Shown here piece after piece: positions 40,451-52,570 of a DNA stretch of 64,000 nt. The translations under genes were made by a program, and so were the position numbers. This stretch comes from Branchinecta lynchi (taxonomy: Eukaryota; Arthropoda; Branchiopoda; Anostraca; Branchinectidae). Position 1 is the stretch's first letter, and each line of letters starts with the position of its first letter. The stretch lies in the NCBI GenBank assembly GCA_023053575.1, contig JAKZAP010000001.1, positions 6,712,849-6,776,848 of the forward strand, read 5' to 3'. Below the pieces are notes generated by a model, which was not told the origin of the DNA, did no database searches, and was given only the letters and a program-made list of their open reading frames with translations.

Positions 40451-43400
40451 ATGGTGTCATAGAAGTAGGATATGGATGCAAAAAAGGACTAGAATAAACT
40501 GGAGCTCGGATAACCTAGAATCCGAATGGACGAACTCTGAAAACCACGCGAAGTTGATGTTCATTGGACCACTGGCCGGAAAGACGCGATGTGCGTATCA
40601 CCTCATCTGGGCAGGGGTACAAGGGAGATAAATCTTCAGCACATACGACCCAGCTGATGCTGAAAATGAAGATGTTGATACACACTTCACAAAATTCAGA
40701 AAATATGCAGCACCGAAGAAAAATCAAGTCTTATCACGATACATTTTCAAAAAGCATAACCAAAAGCAGGAGTGCACAGACAAATACATTACCGATTTTG
40801 AAAATTTTACTGAAACCATTCGGCTATGTGGACAAAGACAAAATGTTAAAGGACACCTGAACAATGAAACCATACTTTAACAGATGGCCACGGAGGGCAT
40901 TCTTCTCCTGAGCGTTACGTTTTCAAAATAGGAATTTTCGTTTCTGGAGGTTTGCACATGCAGACTCCAAGACAAAAAGCGCGATTCATTCAAATCTTGT
41001 ACAGCGCTGGCCGGATCTTATTGGAATGTCTTCTAGATATACATTTGGGCTTAACTGTTTAAAAAGTATTCCAGAAGAAGGGTTGATTGGAGACATTTGT
41101 TCATTTCTAAAATTGATCGGTACTGAAATAAGGACAGATGCAAAGTGGAGCAAAAATCATAGCATGGACACACTTTTCCGTATTTGGATTGGGTTTTCTG
41201 CAAGCAATGTTAACGGAAGTCATACAGATAGGGATGGTACTTGGTACTCTTCATTCAGGTGTCCTTTTTTGTCGGAGTGGCCAATCCCATAATACGTGAG
41301 AGATTCCTTTTCTAGCTTTTAGCTATTCGGATTAAACTTGATTGATTGATTGATTGGATTTAAGAGACAGAATATTGGGCGGAGTGGCCAATCCCATAAT
41401 ACGTGAGAGACTCCTCTCAATAGGAGAAACCCTATCCCTGAACCAAACAGTAACCATATGTAGAGCATTCGAAACAACCCAAGCACAGCTGAAAACCTTT
41501 GAAGGCATAGAAATCAAGCAGAAAATCGATTTTTTTGCGAGAAGTCGGCCACACCCTAAGTCCAAGAAACCAGAATGCTACTTACGCAGCGGAACTTACT
41601 CCCAGAACCACATCTGCCCAGCAAAAGGGAAGACTTGCTCAAAGTGCAGGAAGCTAAACCATTTTGCAAAGGTATTCAGAAGTGCAGAAATGAAAGTCGT
41701 ACACACTGTCGAGGACGGTAAAGAAACAACTGAAACAGCGGACGACACAGAGGAAGTGTTCCTGTACACCATAAAAACAACATTAGAAAAGATGAAGCAT
41801 TTTCCCAATCATACGCTGAGGTGCAAATGTGCGTAAAATTCAAAATCGACACAGAAGCCCAGGTGAACGTGCTACTGCTAACGCTCCAGTACTACAACAA
41901 ACTGTAAAAAAAACCCGGCCTAACAAAAGGCACTCGCAAACTGACAAGCTATTGTGGATCAGCTATCGCCTATGCGGGAATCAGCCACCTGACCTGCCAA
42001 TACAAAGATGGAAAGACACAGTCACAGGCATTCTACATTGTCAGGTAAACACAACTCCAATTGCAGGTCTAAAAACCTGCAAAGATCTGGCGCTGATCAA
42101 GCTGATATTAAACATCCAAAAAGAAGACAGGACGACTAGTGCTTGTTCAAACTAGTAAATGAGTACAAGGACACCTTCGAAGGAATTGGAAACATGGAAA
42201 GCAAATGTGAGATCCACCTAAAAGAAAATGCTGTCGCTATAATTTACCCTGCGAGAAAAGTACCTTCAGCAATGAAACAGAAACTGAAGGACGATCTGGG
42301 CAGACTGGAAACCCGAAACATGACTGAAAAAGTCATCGAATCAACTGACTGGGTAAACGCCATCGTCATGGTCGAAAAGAAAGATGGGAGCGTCCGTCTA
42401 TGTATAGACCCCGCGGAACTGAACAAAGCAATCCGACGACCTTACTACCCAATCTCTACATTCGAAGACGCAACAAAGGACTTACACAGCATATCAACCG
42501 TGAGTAACCTAGATGTCCGAGCTACTGGACACTGCCACTAACTGAACGGTCATCATTCTACACAACATTTAGCACCATCTTCGGAAGGTACAAGTGGAAA
42601 AGATATCCATTCGGTCTTGTATTGGCACAAGACGAATTCTAGCGTCAAATGGAAGAGATATTCGAAGGGTTCGGGGGGCATTCAGATCCTCGTCTACAAT
42701 ATCCTCGTATACGGAAGAAGAAAAGAAGAGTACGACAAGAGGCTCCACACAGTCCTTCAACGCGCCAGAGAGAGAGCACCACTCATCAAAAATACCATCT
42801 CTACCATGGCAACATGTAGCAGTACACTGGCTCGAATGGGAAAACCCCAATACCTCATCACAGTCGAATACTACAGCCGTTATCTGGAATTCGATCAACT
42901 CACTTTGCAGGCTTCGGGGTACCAGAGCAATAACATCCGACAACGGCGCTCAACTCTTCTCGCACGAGTTCAAGGAATTCGCTCAAACTTGGAGAATCTA
43001 ACTCAAGACCTCAAGCCCAATGTACCCCAAGGCAAACGGACTTTTCGAAAAATCCATACAAACCTGTAATCCTGTCAAAATCAAAGGATAGCGGTAACGA
43101 CCCACACATTTCTCTCCTAGAGTATCATAACAGCCCTGTAGACAACTTGGCCTCACCCGGACAGCTACTACAGAGTCGACAGCTAAGATCCTCCCTACCC
43201 AAAACGTACCAGCACCCGAAACCAAAGATCCTAACCAAGTCGGACTTCCTCTACCGTCGAAACATCATGCAGAGACGTCAGAAAACCCATCATGACAAGT
43301 CTTCAAAACTCCTTGTCGAACGAAAACCGAACGACACATGGACCAAGGCGAAGATAGCCGTACGTCATATCAATCCGCTGTCCTACATCATAGAAGCAAC

Positions 43401-43960
43401 TGATGGATCAAGACTAAGAAGAAACGGGATTCACATTTCCAGACAACCAACCCCGCACCGCCACTCACCCACTACTGGCATGCCGAGCCCCAGTGCAGAA
43501 GATGGCCCAACACTTCACACTGAAAGTGAGCAGGCAACAGAAAACGTCACCAGCGAAAGTGAGAAAAACACAGGACTACCACCCCCTACGACAGTCCCTG
43601 GAGTGTCCTCGGTGGGGCTTACGTCATCCGGTCCTGACTCAGAAGGGCCTATCACAGTAGACACCTCACCTGTCAGGGGCACCACCTACTCTCGGCCGGC
43701 GACCACCAACGTTACACAGCGTCACATCAAAACCGGACGCGTCGGAAAGTCTTGTCGGGTGTCAATGCGCTCGGCTTTCGCCCTAAACGCCGCCAAATAT
43801 AAGCTTTCAGTCAAATGTCCAAAAATTATTAGCTCATAACGTGGATTTACAAAATTTCGAAACTGTTCAGAAGCCCGAAGACCAGTCTGCCAATCGGATT
43901 TTGCCGAATCTTCAACAACGTGCTCCCCTTGAGGCCAGGGGGGTACACCTGGTGAGTGAC
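40451..43960 (+). mobile_element. Decayed Ty3/gypsy element (gag, RT, integrase pieces)
   Basis: In order on plus: a Gag region at 41354-41700 (LRDRILGGVANPIIRERLL, AFETTQAQLK, and a damaged knuckle CSKCRKLNHFAK) and an RT start at 42143-42530 (VNAIVMVEKKDGSVRLCIDP, LNKAIRRPYYP). Then a jump to integrase at 42780-43060 (TRAITSDNGAQLFSHEFKEF) and the integrase C-terminal part with a Pro/Ser-rich tail to 43840. Stops, frameshifts and a large RT/RNase H deletion make it inactive. The 3' LTR is not seen; a LINE begins at about 43980. This is a different family from the intact element at 1885-13606. Confidence 0.85.
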
Positions 43961-43979
43961 CATTTCCTAGTTTTACTCC

Positions 43980-45432
43980 ATGGATTTAACTAGAGGAATC
44001 ACCCCACTACCCAAAATCCCACATTCATCCCCAAGTGTTTTTACAACACTTTGGACAAAACGAATGATTGCGAAAGAAAAACAATCGTCTACAACCGAAA
44101 ATACTCCTGGAAAAAAGCGGAGACTGGAAGCAGAAAACAAAAGTCCACCAGGTGGAAACATTGCGCAAAACCAACCACAAGACTTAACAGTGGTAAGAAT
44201 TAGTACAAAGGATGGATCATCTTTCACATAAGCAGATATCCAAAAAGTTAGAGCAGGAGTGTTTAAAATGTCAAAATGCAATTTTGAAGTAAACCTCCTT
44301 GTTTTAGAAGAAGTGGATGTATAGTACTATGAAGAGCTCCCAGCCTCCACCCTACTCCAGAACCGGTCCCCCATCAAAATCCTTGGAAAGGAGGTCTCTC
44401 TGTCAAAAGTTGATAGAACAAGAACACAACGATTTGTCGTCTACGGGATCCACCTGTCAGTGGAAATGGAGGAGCTAAAGCAGGAGCTGCTAACATCAGG
44501 AAGCGAGCCAGTGACAGTGATGTCAGCAAAGCGCATGCGAGTTCGACAGAAGGATAGAACCTACTTTATGGTGAAAGCCTGAAGGTAAAACCATACAAGC
44601 CAAAACCACTGCAGTGCTCAAAATGCCTCGCCCAAGGACACTCGAGTGGGAAATGCCTACAGCAAGAGACGATGTAGCAAGAAAGGTCACAGCATTGAAG
44701 AGTGTTTAGCAGACGAGCTATTCTGCAGAAATTGCAAACAGAAAGGCCATGCTGCTACGCAAAAACGCAAGTGCCCAGCTCACCAAAGAAGAGTAGAAAT
44801 ACTCAGAATAGCAACCGAAATGGATATCCCATTTGGGATGGTAAAATCCAAGATAGATACCGTCCAACAAAAGCAAACCAGGCCACCAACCCAACAAGGG
44901 AAACATCACCTAAACGGTCAGCAGCCGTCCCAGCAACAACCCCATCAGCTACAACCAGTCGATGCCAGTTCACCAGCCGAGTGCACCATCAGGGTCATAT
45001 GCCGCAGCAGCTGCCCCAGCCAAATACCAAAACCAACAACACTACTCGCCACACCAAAGGAGACAGCAGACATCAAACCCACCTCCCAACCCCTTGAAGC
45101 AGCAACATACTCCGCATCAGGAAATGCAACAAAATACAACAGGAAATGCAAACAGAAAAGAAACAGATTTTGAGAAGATCTCCAAGTACCTCGTGGTCAT
45201 GCACCTAATCAACAGCGGAGGCCACAGCGACCAAGTGAAACACATACTGGCAAGAAAGACGATCACGAGCCTGTTTGGCCAGCAGATCTGGAAGGAAGCA
45301 GACGCAGAGCTGAAATCACTCATGACGACAATAGTCATGCCACCGTGCAACCGAATTTCCCAAACAACACCAAAGTCAGCCAGCGCAGCAGTTGGAACTG
45401 GCATCAGTCCACCAGTTACCACTAGCCCCTAA
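43980..45432 (+). pseudogene. LINE ORF1 remnant (Gag-like, zinc knuckles)
   Basis: Frames at 43980-44231, about 44240-44640, 44646-45173 and 44962-45432 are pieces of one ORF1. The middle piece has the reading TRTQRFVVYGIHLSVEMEE. Zinc knuckles follow: CSKCLAQGHSSGKC at about 44618, a CSKKGH piece, and CRNCKQKGHA at 44724. It ends with a Gln/Pro-rich tail and LINSGGHSDQVKHIL. This arrangement is that of Jockey/I-type LINE ORF1 proteins, which bind element RNA. Broken by at least three frameshifts or stops. Confidence 0.75.
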
Positions 45433-45651
45433 CAAACAAGCCAAGCAGCATCTAGTCGATTGACAAGGGCAACCAGTAACAGCTCGTTAGAAATGGACAC
45501 ACTTGCCACACCAGATAACACCCCAACAAAACAGCAATGACTACGAGAAACCCACCACTGAACAGACCAAAATACCAATTTGACATCAAAATTCTACAGT
45601 GGAATATTGTGTCCTGAAGCAGGCATAAACTCAACTAACTTCTAAGTTATT

Positions 45652-45659
45652 TAAGCAAA
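45652..45659. repeat. 8-bp target duplication TAAGCAAA of the hAT MITE
   Basis: taagcaaa recurs directly after the element at 46302-46309. Confidence 0.95.
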
Positions 45660-46301
45660 CAGGGGCGGATCCAGGGGGGGGGGGGCGAGGGGGGCGATCG
45701 CCCCCCCTAGACGGGCTTTAAGTTTTTTGTTTTGTTTACTGCACTTACGGAAGTCTGCATTAATGCATGTTCTAACTACTGTAACTAGACTTTAGAACCT
45801 TTTACACTACGTTCAACCCGCAGCTTTTCCTCTGTCAAGCTAGCCTCGACTATTTCTCACCTCATAGCTCGCTCATAGCATAGCAACAATTCACCCGGTA
45901 AATTTTAGCTAGATTCGAGACGCAACGCAACCGGACCTGGTAAAAACAAACATTTCGTTCAAGTGTATAGTGAAATTTGAACATCCGTCACGAGGATTTT
46001 CGTCGTTTAAGCCATATTAATGTCGGAAAACGCGGACAAAAGACGCTTGACAGACAGGTTTGCGAACAGTGGAGCCAGGAAGCTTGAATTTTTCTTGTAA
46101 ACAGTTGTAAGTTGATCAAGTACAGTTTTTGTAAGCATTATTATAATATATGAAAACCACACTTTCGTTAAAAATAAGAGACCGACAGGGACACTTAAAA
46201 CACGAAAAAAAATCAGCCTTGTGGCCGACAAAAAGGCCACTACCCCCACTCTTTTCGGCAAGAATCGCCCCCCCTAGAACGAAAGGCTGGATCCGCCCCT
46301 G
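45660..46301. mobile_element. Non-autonomous hAT MITE (642 bp)
   Basis: Perfect 15-bp terminal inverted repeats CAGGGGCGGATCCAG, 8-bp duplication TAAGCAAA, no transposase. Subterminal G/C runs include the palindrome ggggggcgatcgcccccc near 45689. TIR and TSD together are typical of hAT. It interrupts the endonuclease domain of the host LINE between LQWNI and LPGYNI. An internal aatcgcccccc piece near the right end repeats the left subterminal motif inverted. Confidence 0.95.
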
Positions 46302-48026
46302 TAAGCAAACAACAAATAGACATAATACGCCTGTAACAGCATGAAAGTGGTTCGTCTCCCAGGTTACAACATCTACAGAAAGGACCGATCATCGGGAAGG
46401 AAAGAAGGTGGAGTTGCAATACTGGTAAAAAACTCAATAAACCATAAGCCTCTGAAACTAAAGGCCCATCCGAGAGAAATCGACATAATCCGTGTGAAGT
46501 TGGAACTAGGGAGTGGTGATCAAGTCAAAATATGCTCCCTCTACAACCCAAGAGGAGACAGCGAGATAGCTAAGCAACTAGAAGAGGAAGTAGAAGGCAA
46601 GAGACTCTTTTTCGTAGACTTCAATACCCATAGTCCATTATGGGAAGATGTGGACCGATCAAACAGAGGCGGTAAACATACCGAAAAGATAGTAATGAAT
46701 TCGGGGCTGTGGCAATCTTCACACCTTATAATCTTCCAACCCATTTCGACATCAAAACCGGAAAATCGTCAACGATCGACCTTCAGATTGGTCCAGCTAT
46801 ATGGATAGACAAGTCTTCCATATCGATAGTTCCAGAATTGCAAACTGACCACTCTGCAATCCTAACAAGACTATCCAACATCCAACCGGAGAAAATTCCC
46901 CCGACGTTCCGGTTCTGCACCAAGAAAGCAGACTGGAAAGTATTTCGGGACACCCTCAACAAAGCTGACTACTTTGCGATTGATTCGAACTGCGACCCAG
47001 ATGAAAAGGCGAAAGTCATTTCCAGCATAATTCTTCAGGCAGCAGCAGAAGCTATCCCGAAGTCGTCAAACCAGCCACCAGTCCTGACAAAGCAAGACAA
47101 GAGTTGGTGGACTGCAGATTGCAGTCAACCAGTCGCCAAAAAAAAGCTAGCGAGGAAAGGATTCCAAAGGAATCCTAATTTTGGAATCCTAACCCTCTTA
47201 CAGCAGTAGATCTCGGGAGAGCTGAGGCTAACGTAAAAAAAACCTGCCTGAAAGCAAAGAAATCGGCCTGGACAGCATTCTCAGAAAACATCGACCAAAA
47301 CACCCCATCAGCAAAGATCAATCGTTTCATCTCTAAAATGTCAGGATCCTCAACGAAAGTGGACGACATGAAACACGACATACAAGTTGGCTCTAGCGTG
47401 ATCAGCGACGACCATCAAAAAGCGGACTACTTCGCCAACATGTACCAAGGAGAAAGACCGGACCATCAAAGGACGCGCCCACCATCCTGCAAGTCGCCAA
47501 AAAGATCGAGGCATAAAACAGCCCTTCTCGCTCCTTTCACGCAGACAGAAATGGAAGACTTTTTACTCAAACCAGGACGCCACCCCAGGCGTCGACGAAA
47601 TCGATATCAAATGGCTCAACAATACCGGCCAAACATTTAAGCCAATCTCCTCACAACGTACAACTCAGCGTGGAAGGCACAGGTATCGCCAAGAATATGC
47701 AAAATAGCCATACTTAAACCGATCCCCAAACCCGAGAAACCACTTAGCGATCCATCGTCCTACAGACCAATCTCGATGCTGCCAACTCTTGGAAAAATAA
47801 TGGATAGGATGGTCCACAAAAGGCTGGACTGGTTTCTTGATAAAAATAACCTCATCCCGGACTTCCAGACAGGATTTCGGAAAAAACATGGTGCGATGGA
47901 CAACCTAGTTTGTCTCGAGGAAACTATAAAATCTGCATTCAAGGCAGGCAACATTGCAATCACAATTCTTCTGGACTTCAAAGGTGCTTTCGATCATGTC
48001 TACAGAAAACAAGACCAAAGGTTCGA

Positions 48027-48040
48027 TGGGATCCCAAAAA
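48027..48040. repeat. 14-bp target duplication flanking the GACA-tailed insertion
   Basis: tgggatcccaaaaa at 48027-48040 recurs at 48931-48944. The length is typical of target-primed reverse transcription, unlike DNA transposons. Confidence 0.85.
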
Positions 48041-48930
48041 TTTTTAATATTTGCTACCGACAATTCGGTCTTGTAGATATTCGGTCTTCAACAGACTTCT
48101 TAAGCATTTTTACTTTTAACATTTAAAAATAGGTTAAGGCCAATAGTACTAATAGGAGAAGACCAAGTTCGTATTTGACAGTGCAAACCGGATACGCCAG
48201 CTGAATTTCAACAAGCTCATATATATTCAGATATCCGTTTTGCGCTGTCAAATATTCAAATATGGATTCAGCATATGGATTACCCTATAGCCTACATCAT
48301 ATCTCTTTCCTTCCTTACTTCTGCCCAACTTCCGGTTTCGGCCGGATTCCGGACAAACTACTTGTCTGGCAAAAAACTAAAGCTCAAAAACGAATTCAGC
48401 ACATTCATCCAACCTCTAATCAACTTCAGATTAAACTTTTACTTTTAAAAAATTTTCCGGTTTCAACCGGATTCCGAGCGATCTATACATCCAATGAGAA
48501 AATGATTGTCATATGCAAATTTAGCACATCTCCTTGTCCCTAAATCGAACCACTAATCAACTTCATATTAAACTTTTACTTTTCACAAATTCTCCGACTT
48601 TGGCCGGGTTCCGGCCGAATTAATTGTCCGGCGAGAAAATAAATTTCATATTCGGACTCAGCGTGTCTCCTTACCCCTAAATCAATGATCTCAATAGCTT
48701 TAAAATAATATTTGTTGTGCCCCTTAATTTGAAACCCCTCCCTCACCCTCAAATATAAGGCTACAGAGCCCATCTGCGAACTTGACCTGTACTTTGACCC
48801 AAAGGATCCTCCCACCAAGTTTCGTCAAAATATCTCAATCCCTTCGAGAGTTATCTTGCGGACAGACAGACAGATGGACGGACAGACGGACAACTTTTGC
48901 GATGTCATAGGTATCCCTCCACTTACGTTT
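48041..48930 (+). mobile_element. GACA-tailed repeat inserted in the LINE (890 bp)
   Basis: Bounded by the 14-bp duplication. It contains two to three units of ccggtttcggccggattccg-like text, then cccttaatttgaaacccctc, cttgacctgtactttgaccc and ggacagacagacagatggac, ending cccctccacttacgttt-like. Other copies are at 20901-21430 and 26506-26720. It has no ORF, so it is probably a SINE-like or other trans-mobilised retroposon. Similar (GACA)n-associated repeats are common in invertebrates. Confidence 0.75.
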
Positions 48931-49669
48931 TGGGATCCCAAAAACTACTGGAAATCCTCAGAAACATGGAATTATTGCATTCGTGGATAACTATCTCCAG
49001 AATCGGTCCTTCGCTGTTGAGATAAACGGAAACAGATCACAAGAGAAGCAAATATGGAATCGACTGCCACAGGGAGCTATCTTGAGCCCACTCCTATTCA
49101 TTTTGTACACCAGTGAATTCCTGCCACCCGGAAATGATGCGTTGCCTGCGATGTTCGCAGCTGACCTGTTATCCTGGGCCTGGGGAAAAGACCCAACAGA
49201 AGTGGCAAAAACAGTTCAGATGATTCTCGACTACGTCCACAAGTTCTCTGAAGCAAGTTCTTCTACCCTTATCAACCACCAAGCCAAAAGCAATCCTGTT
49301 CCACAGGAGGAGAAACATCAGTCAGCCAAAGCTCACCCTTGGTCAAGACCCCGTGGGATACACCAACCAAACACGCCTGCTGGAAATGACTATCGATAGC
49401 AATTGGACATGGACAAACCATACAAACAATCTGAAGAAAGCATGCATGAAGAGAACACTACTGAAGAGACTCGCAGGATCGAAATGGGAAAGCTCCGCTT
49501 CTACCCTCATCTCATTGTACAAACAATACATTCGAACAAAACTGGAATATAGTCTGTTTCTGATCTCACGGGGGTCCTGCCACAACCGGAAGCACTCAGG
49601 CCAGGGGGATGAGACCCCTCATTTAAACGACTCCTGGATCGCAATATAAGACTCGCTCGTACCGAGAAA

Positions 49670-50280
49670 AATTAACTGTTGAGACTTCGCGGCAACGGCG
49701 CACGTTTCCCGCCAACAAATAATAGAGCCGGTGTAAAACTAGCTGCAGTGCAACAGCTGAAATTATTCTTGTAATAAAAATTCTCTCTAGCTTTCGCTTT
49801 TCTCTAGCTTTCGCTTTTCTCTAGCTTTCACTTTTCTCTAGCTTTCGCTTTTCTCTAGCTTTCGCTAGAGAGGAAAGCTTTTAACGCGTACACCCTGGGC
49901 AAATAAAAGCAAGCGCCGCATGCGAATTTTTTTTAATCTGCCTTCCTATGGCAAGATTTAACTGAATGTGTTTTGAATCTAAAACATTCCAAGCCCAATC
50001 GCGAAGTAAATGACACACAGTTCTTCCAAATAGAGAATACTATGCAATGCAGGCAAAATTTTGTCAAACGCCGAAGAGCAGAGCGTCTTTTTGCGGTCCC
50101 ATTGAACAGGAAAGAATGTAGCTATGAAATCAGAATCTTTCCGTCGAAGAAAGTGACAAACAATGGTGGCTATAGAAAACAAAGTCGACACAAAGTCGAT
50201 TTGTTCCGAATTAATAGCAAAAAAAGTAATTTTCACGGTAAAACACATTTACTCAGAAACAAAATGAGGTAAACAGGTTT
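49670..50280 (+). repeat. Repeat unit related to 61220-62030
   Basis: acttcgcggcaacggcgcac, tttcccgccaacaaataatag, then tagctttcgct, then aatagagaatactatgcaat and gcaggcaaaattttgtcaaa all have counterparts in the three units at 61220-62030. Here there is a single unit, enlarged by a minisatellite. Confidence 0.7.
49785..49870. repeat. 17-bp minisatellite, five copies
   Basis: ctctagctttcgctttt repeats at 49785, 49802, 49819, 49836 and 49853, with one c-to-a change. It ends in a hairpin tctctagctttcgctagaga. Confidence 0.95.
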
Positions 50281-51379
50281 GCCAGTACATTAAAAAAAAA
50301 AATTCAAAGGGTTTACGGACGTAACAAACTTTTGGTATTGAACCCGACAGAAGTTTATAGATTCGGAGTTGACTTTATATATTTAAGAAGACGACGGTTC
50401 GCCGGCGAGAGTTTCGTGGCGTTTTTTTCCGGGTATAGTTTAACTGTAGTTTTGATGTCCTTTTGTTTCATTATGAAAGTACAGTGTACCGTTTTATTTG
50501 TCCATTCGACATAATGTGCTTTCATGACGAAAAAAAAGTACATCAATCTACAGTGAATTACATCCGAAAAACTGCAACTTCTAACTGGTTTGCAGAATCT
50601 GATTCCTCCTGTGTAAAAACAAACCCCGATTCGTTGACGAAACAAACTTTCGTCTTTCGCCAGACAGGAACACTATATCTTTCCCCATGCAGCCTATTCA
50701 AGCACATCTGAAAGGTTTCTATCTGCCTCAATCCTCATCTGCGACCTTGCCACCAAATTAGGTCCGAGTCTCAATACACGACAGAAGATGCTATACACAG
50801 CAATTGAAGAACGAGAAGTTCGCTTTCAGGATAACTTAAAAATAAAAGAGATCATTTTCGAGTTGTACGAGTGTCCTGATAATTTCATATGATAGGCTGT
50901 GGAATTTTACGAAGGCTTTTCAGATGTGCTTTAACACTAGCATAGATGCCAAAAATTTACCTCCCGACTATAATGAGCTATTCCAGCACTCCTACTGTAT
51001 ATTCAAATCTTCATTCAAGCGTTGTACCCACCTCACCCTCGCTTTGTAATCGACATCTTTCTACTGTTCTGGGCAGACTTGTTTCGCGGGTCTCTTGTCA
51101 TTTGAAATCTGATGGCTTTTCCATTATGTTTAAAAATTCCATGCCTTCTTTTTCCACTTGTAGTTAAAGTTTGACCAACAATCTACGCACATAACCTTGT
51201 CTTTCGCTTTTGGTCTATAGGGACTTACCTTTAACAACTAACATATTGTAATTTTGACCTTTGACATGCTAAAATCTGAAAGACCTAAGCGAGGCAGTAC
51301 AAATCACATGGGAGTAGAACAGGTAGCCAAATTCAAGGACTGATTTAGAGTCAATAGATATGACATACTGGTTTGGTTC
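50281..51379. other. No recognised feature
   Basis: Short frames on both strands without motifs. Nothing that I can assign. Confidence 0.35.
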
Positions 51380-52090
51380 ATTGTTCTTTATTTGTTCAAT
51401 ATCTTTCAAATTGCAAGTGCTTCAGCGTGGAAAATGGAGACCCGATCAGAAACTCAAATACCAATGGAATAGTTACACCAAGCAGCGAAAACACCAATAG
51501 CCGCTTTTCCACCAAGACAAACAGATCCATCAGTGAACATCATATGCCAACCTTGGTAAGAACTTATCTTCTGCAGTCCAAATTGCCTTAAAAGTTCCAG
51601 ATTGTATTCGCTCTTTTTCGAGGACAAACCTTGCAACTCGACATCAACCCAGGATGCTGGAAATGGCCGACTACATTTCAATGGAGTCTACGAAGACAAA
51701 ACTGACTCAATGGTTAAATCTACTTTAGCCAAAGATCATGACAAACAACCCAAAACACCTTATTGTTCATCCTCTTCCAAACCTGAGAAAATCGAAATGG
51801 TGGGGATGCGATCTGGATGCGATGGGACATCCTTCGTCTTCATCAAGTATTTTGAAGTCGATTTAAAAAATCTCTGCTCCAGATTAATACTTGTTTCTTG
51901 AATAGCGCCATGATAGGAGTGCTCCCAAGTGCTCCTGTAACAGTCCTAGTAGTGATTCTTAACCCAGAGTGAATAACACTATCAATTTTTGCCAATGTTC
52001 CACCGTGAAGCCCTAACCCGTCTTGACATCTGACCTCATACTCACTATCTTCAAAAGAACAAGGAAGATGCAGTGTTGCTGCAAATTGCT
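51380..52090 (-). pseudogene. LINE fragment with RNase H (I/Jockey-like)
   Basis: The minus strand carries VIHSGLRITTRTVTGALGST followed by PIMALFKKQV (the segment after RT in I/R1-like LINEs), a frameshift, and then WHMMFTDGSVCLGGKAAIGV, an RNase H start with the TDGS catalytic motif. The frames at 51843-52100 and 51454-51681 are parts of one decayed ORF2. No 5' part or 3' end is identified. Confidence 0.75.
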
Positions 52091-52091
52091 T

Positions 52092-52211
52092 GTGCAGCAT
52101 TGCTTATTTACCCCAGCCAGACCCCAGGCCCAGCTTACCGTTGCTATTTTATAGGTTCTTGGGGCTTTGGGTTTTGAATAAATAGACTTCAGACCATCCC
52201 AACTTCAACAC
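52092..52211 (+). repeat. LTR fragment related to 40340-40450
   Basis: tgcagcattgcttatttacc, ttgctattttataggttctt and ttttgaataaatagacttca match the LTR remnant of the decayed gypsy. No internal region follows; MITE copy 3 lies directly after. Confidence 0.65.
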
Positions 52212-52214
52212 TAC

Positions 52215-52504
52215 GAGCGTGTTCCACCCTTCTAACAATAGTTACTATTAGTTACTATTTCCGTTCCATCCTCATGAAAAGTTACTACGCTGACCGTTCC
52301 AACCTCTTCAGAATAGTAACTAATAGTTACTATTTGCTTACCATGCTCGGGACCATAGTAAGCGTCTGTAACGTGATTGGTAGGATTCGCCCCTGGCGTG
52401 AGATCCTGCTGGAAAATAGAAAAATCATTCCAGCCTTGACGGCGAAAAGCCAGAATTTGTGACGTCATGCGTAGTAACTACGGTAAGTAGGTTGGTACAC
52501 GCTC
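52215..52504. mobile_element. MITE family A, copy 3 (290 bp, TSD TAC)
   Basis: It starts gagcgtgttccacccttcta and ends aggttggtacacgctc, flanked by tac at 52212-52214 and 52505-52507. The interior is the same as in copies 1 and 2, with small deletions. Confidence 0.92.
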
Positions 52505-52570
52505 TACATCTACCAATCTATACTGTATGTAAAATATACCACAAAGCCTTTCCCCTCTCTTACCCAGCCT

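Larger units (their letters stand above)
46341..49649 (+). pseudogene. LINE ORF2 remnant (endonuclease and RT)
   Basis: Endonuclease in frames at 46341-46808 and 46709-47209, fingers/RT in 47338-47640 and 47776-48041, RT palm and thumb in 48945-49399 and 49353-49649. The catalytic FADD box region reads MFAADLLSWAW at about 49150, where the aspartate pair has decayed. Late RT text reads LEYSLFLISRG. After removing the 890-bp insertion, DHVYRKQDQRFDGIPK runs in frame into the segment containing DNYLQNRSFAVEINGN, as in family members. No intact ORF2. Confidence 0.8.
43961..49660 (+). mobile_element. Decayed LINE (Jockey/I-like), split by two insertions
   Basis: The element has ORF1 with zinc knuckles (43980-45432), then ORF2 with endonuclease, RT and a C-terminal part (45570-49640). 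Endonuclease pieces: FDIKILQWNI at 45580, LPGYNIYRKDRSSGRKEGGV at 46356, VDFNTHSPLW at 46615, TDHSAIL at 46846. RT pieces: ISMLPTLGKIMDRMV at 47770, ILLDFKGAFDHVY at 47965, LPQGAILSPLLFILYTSEF at 49065. Frameshifts and stops inactivate it. Two insertions are dated as later: a hAT MITE (45660-46301) and a retroposon-like repeat (48041-48930). Confidence 0.88.
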
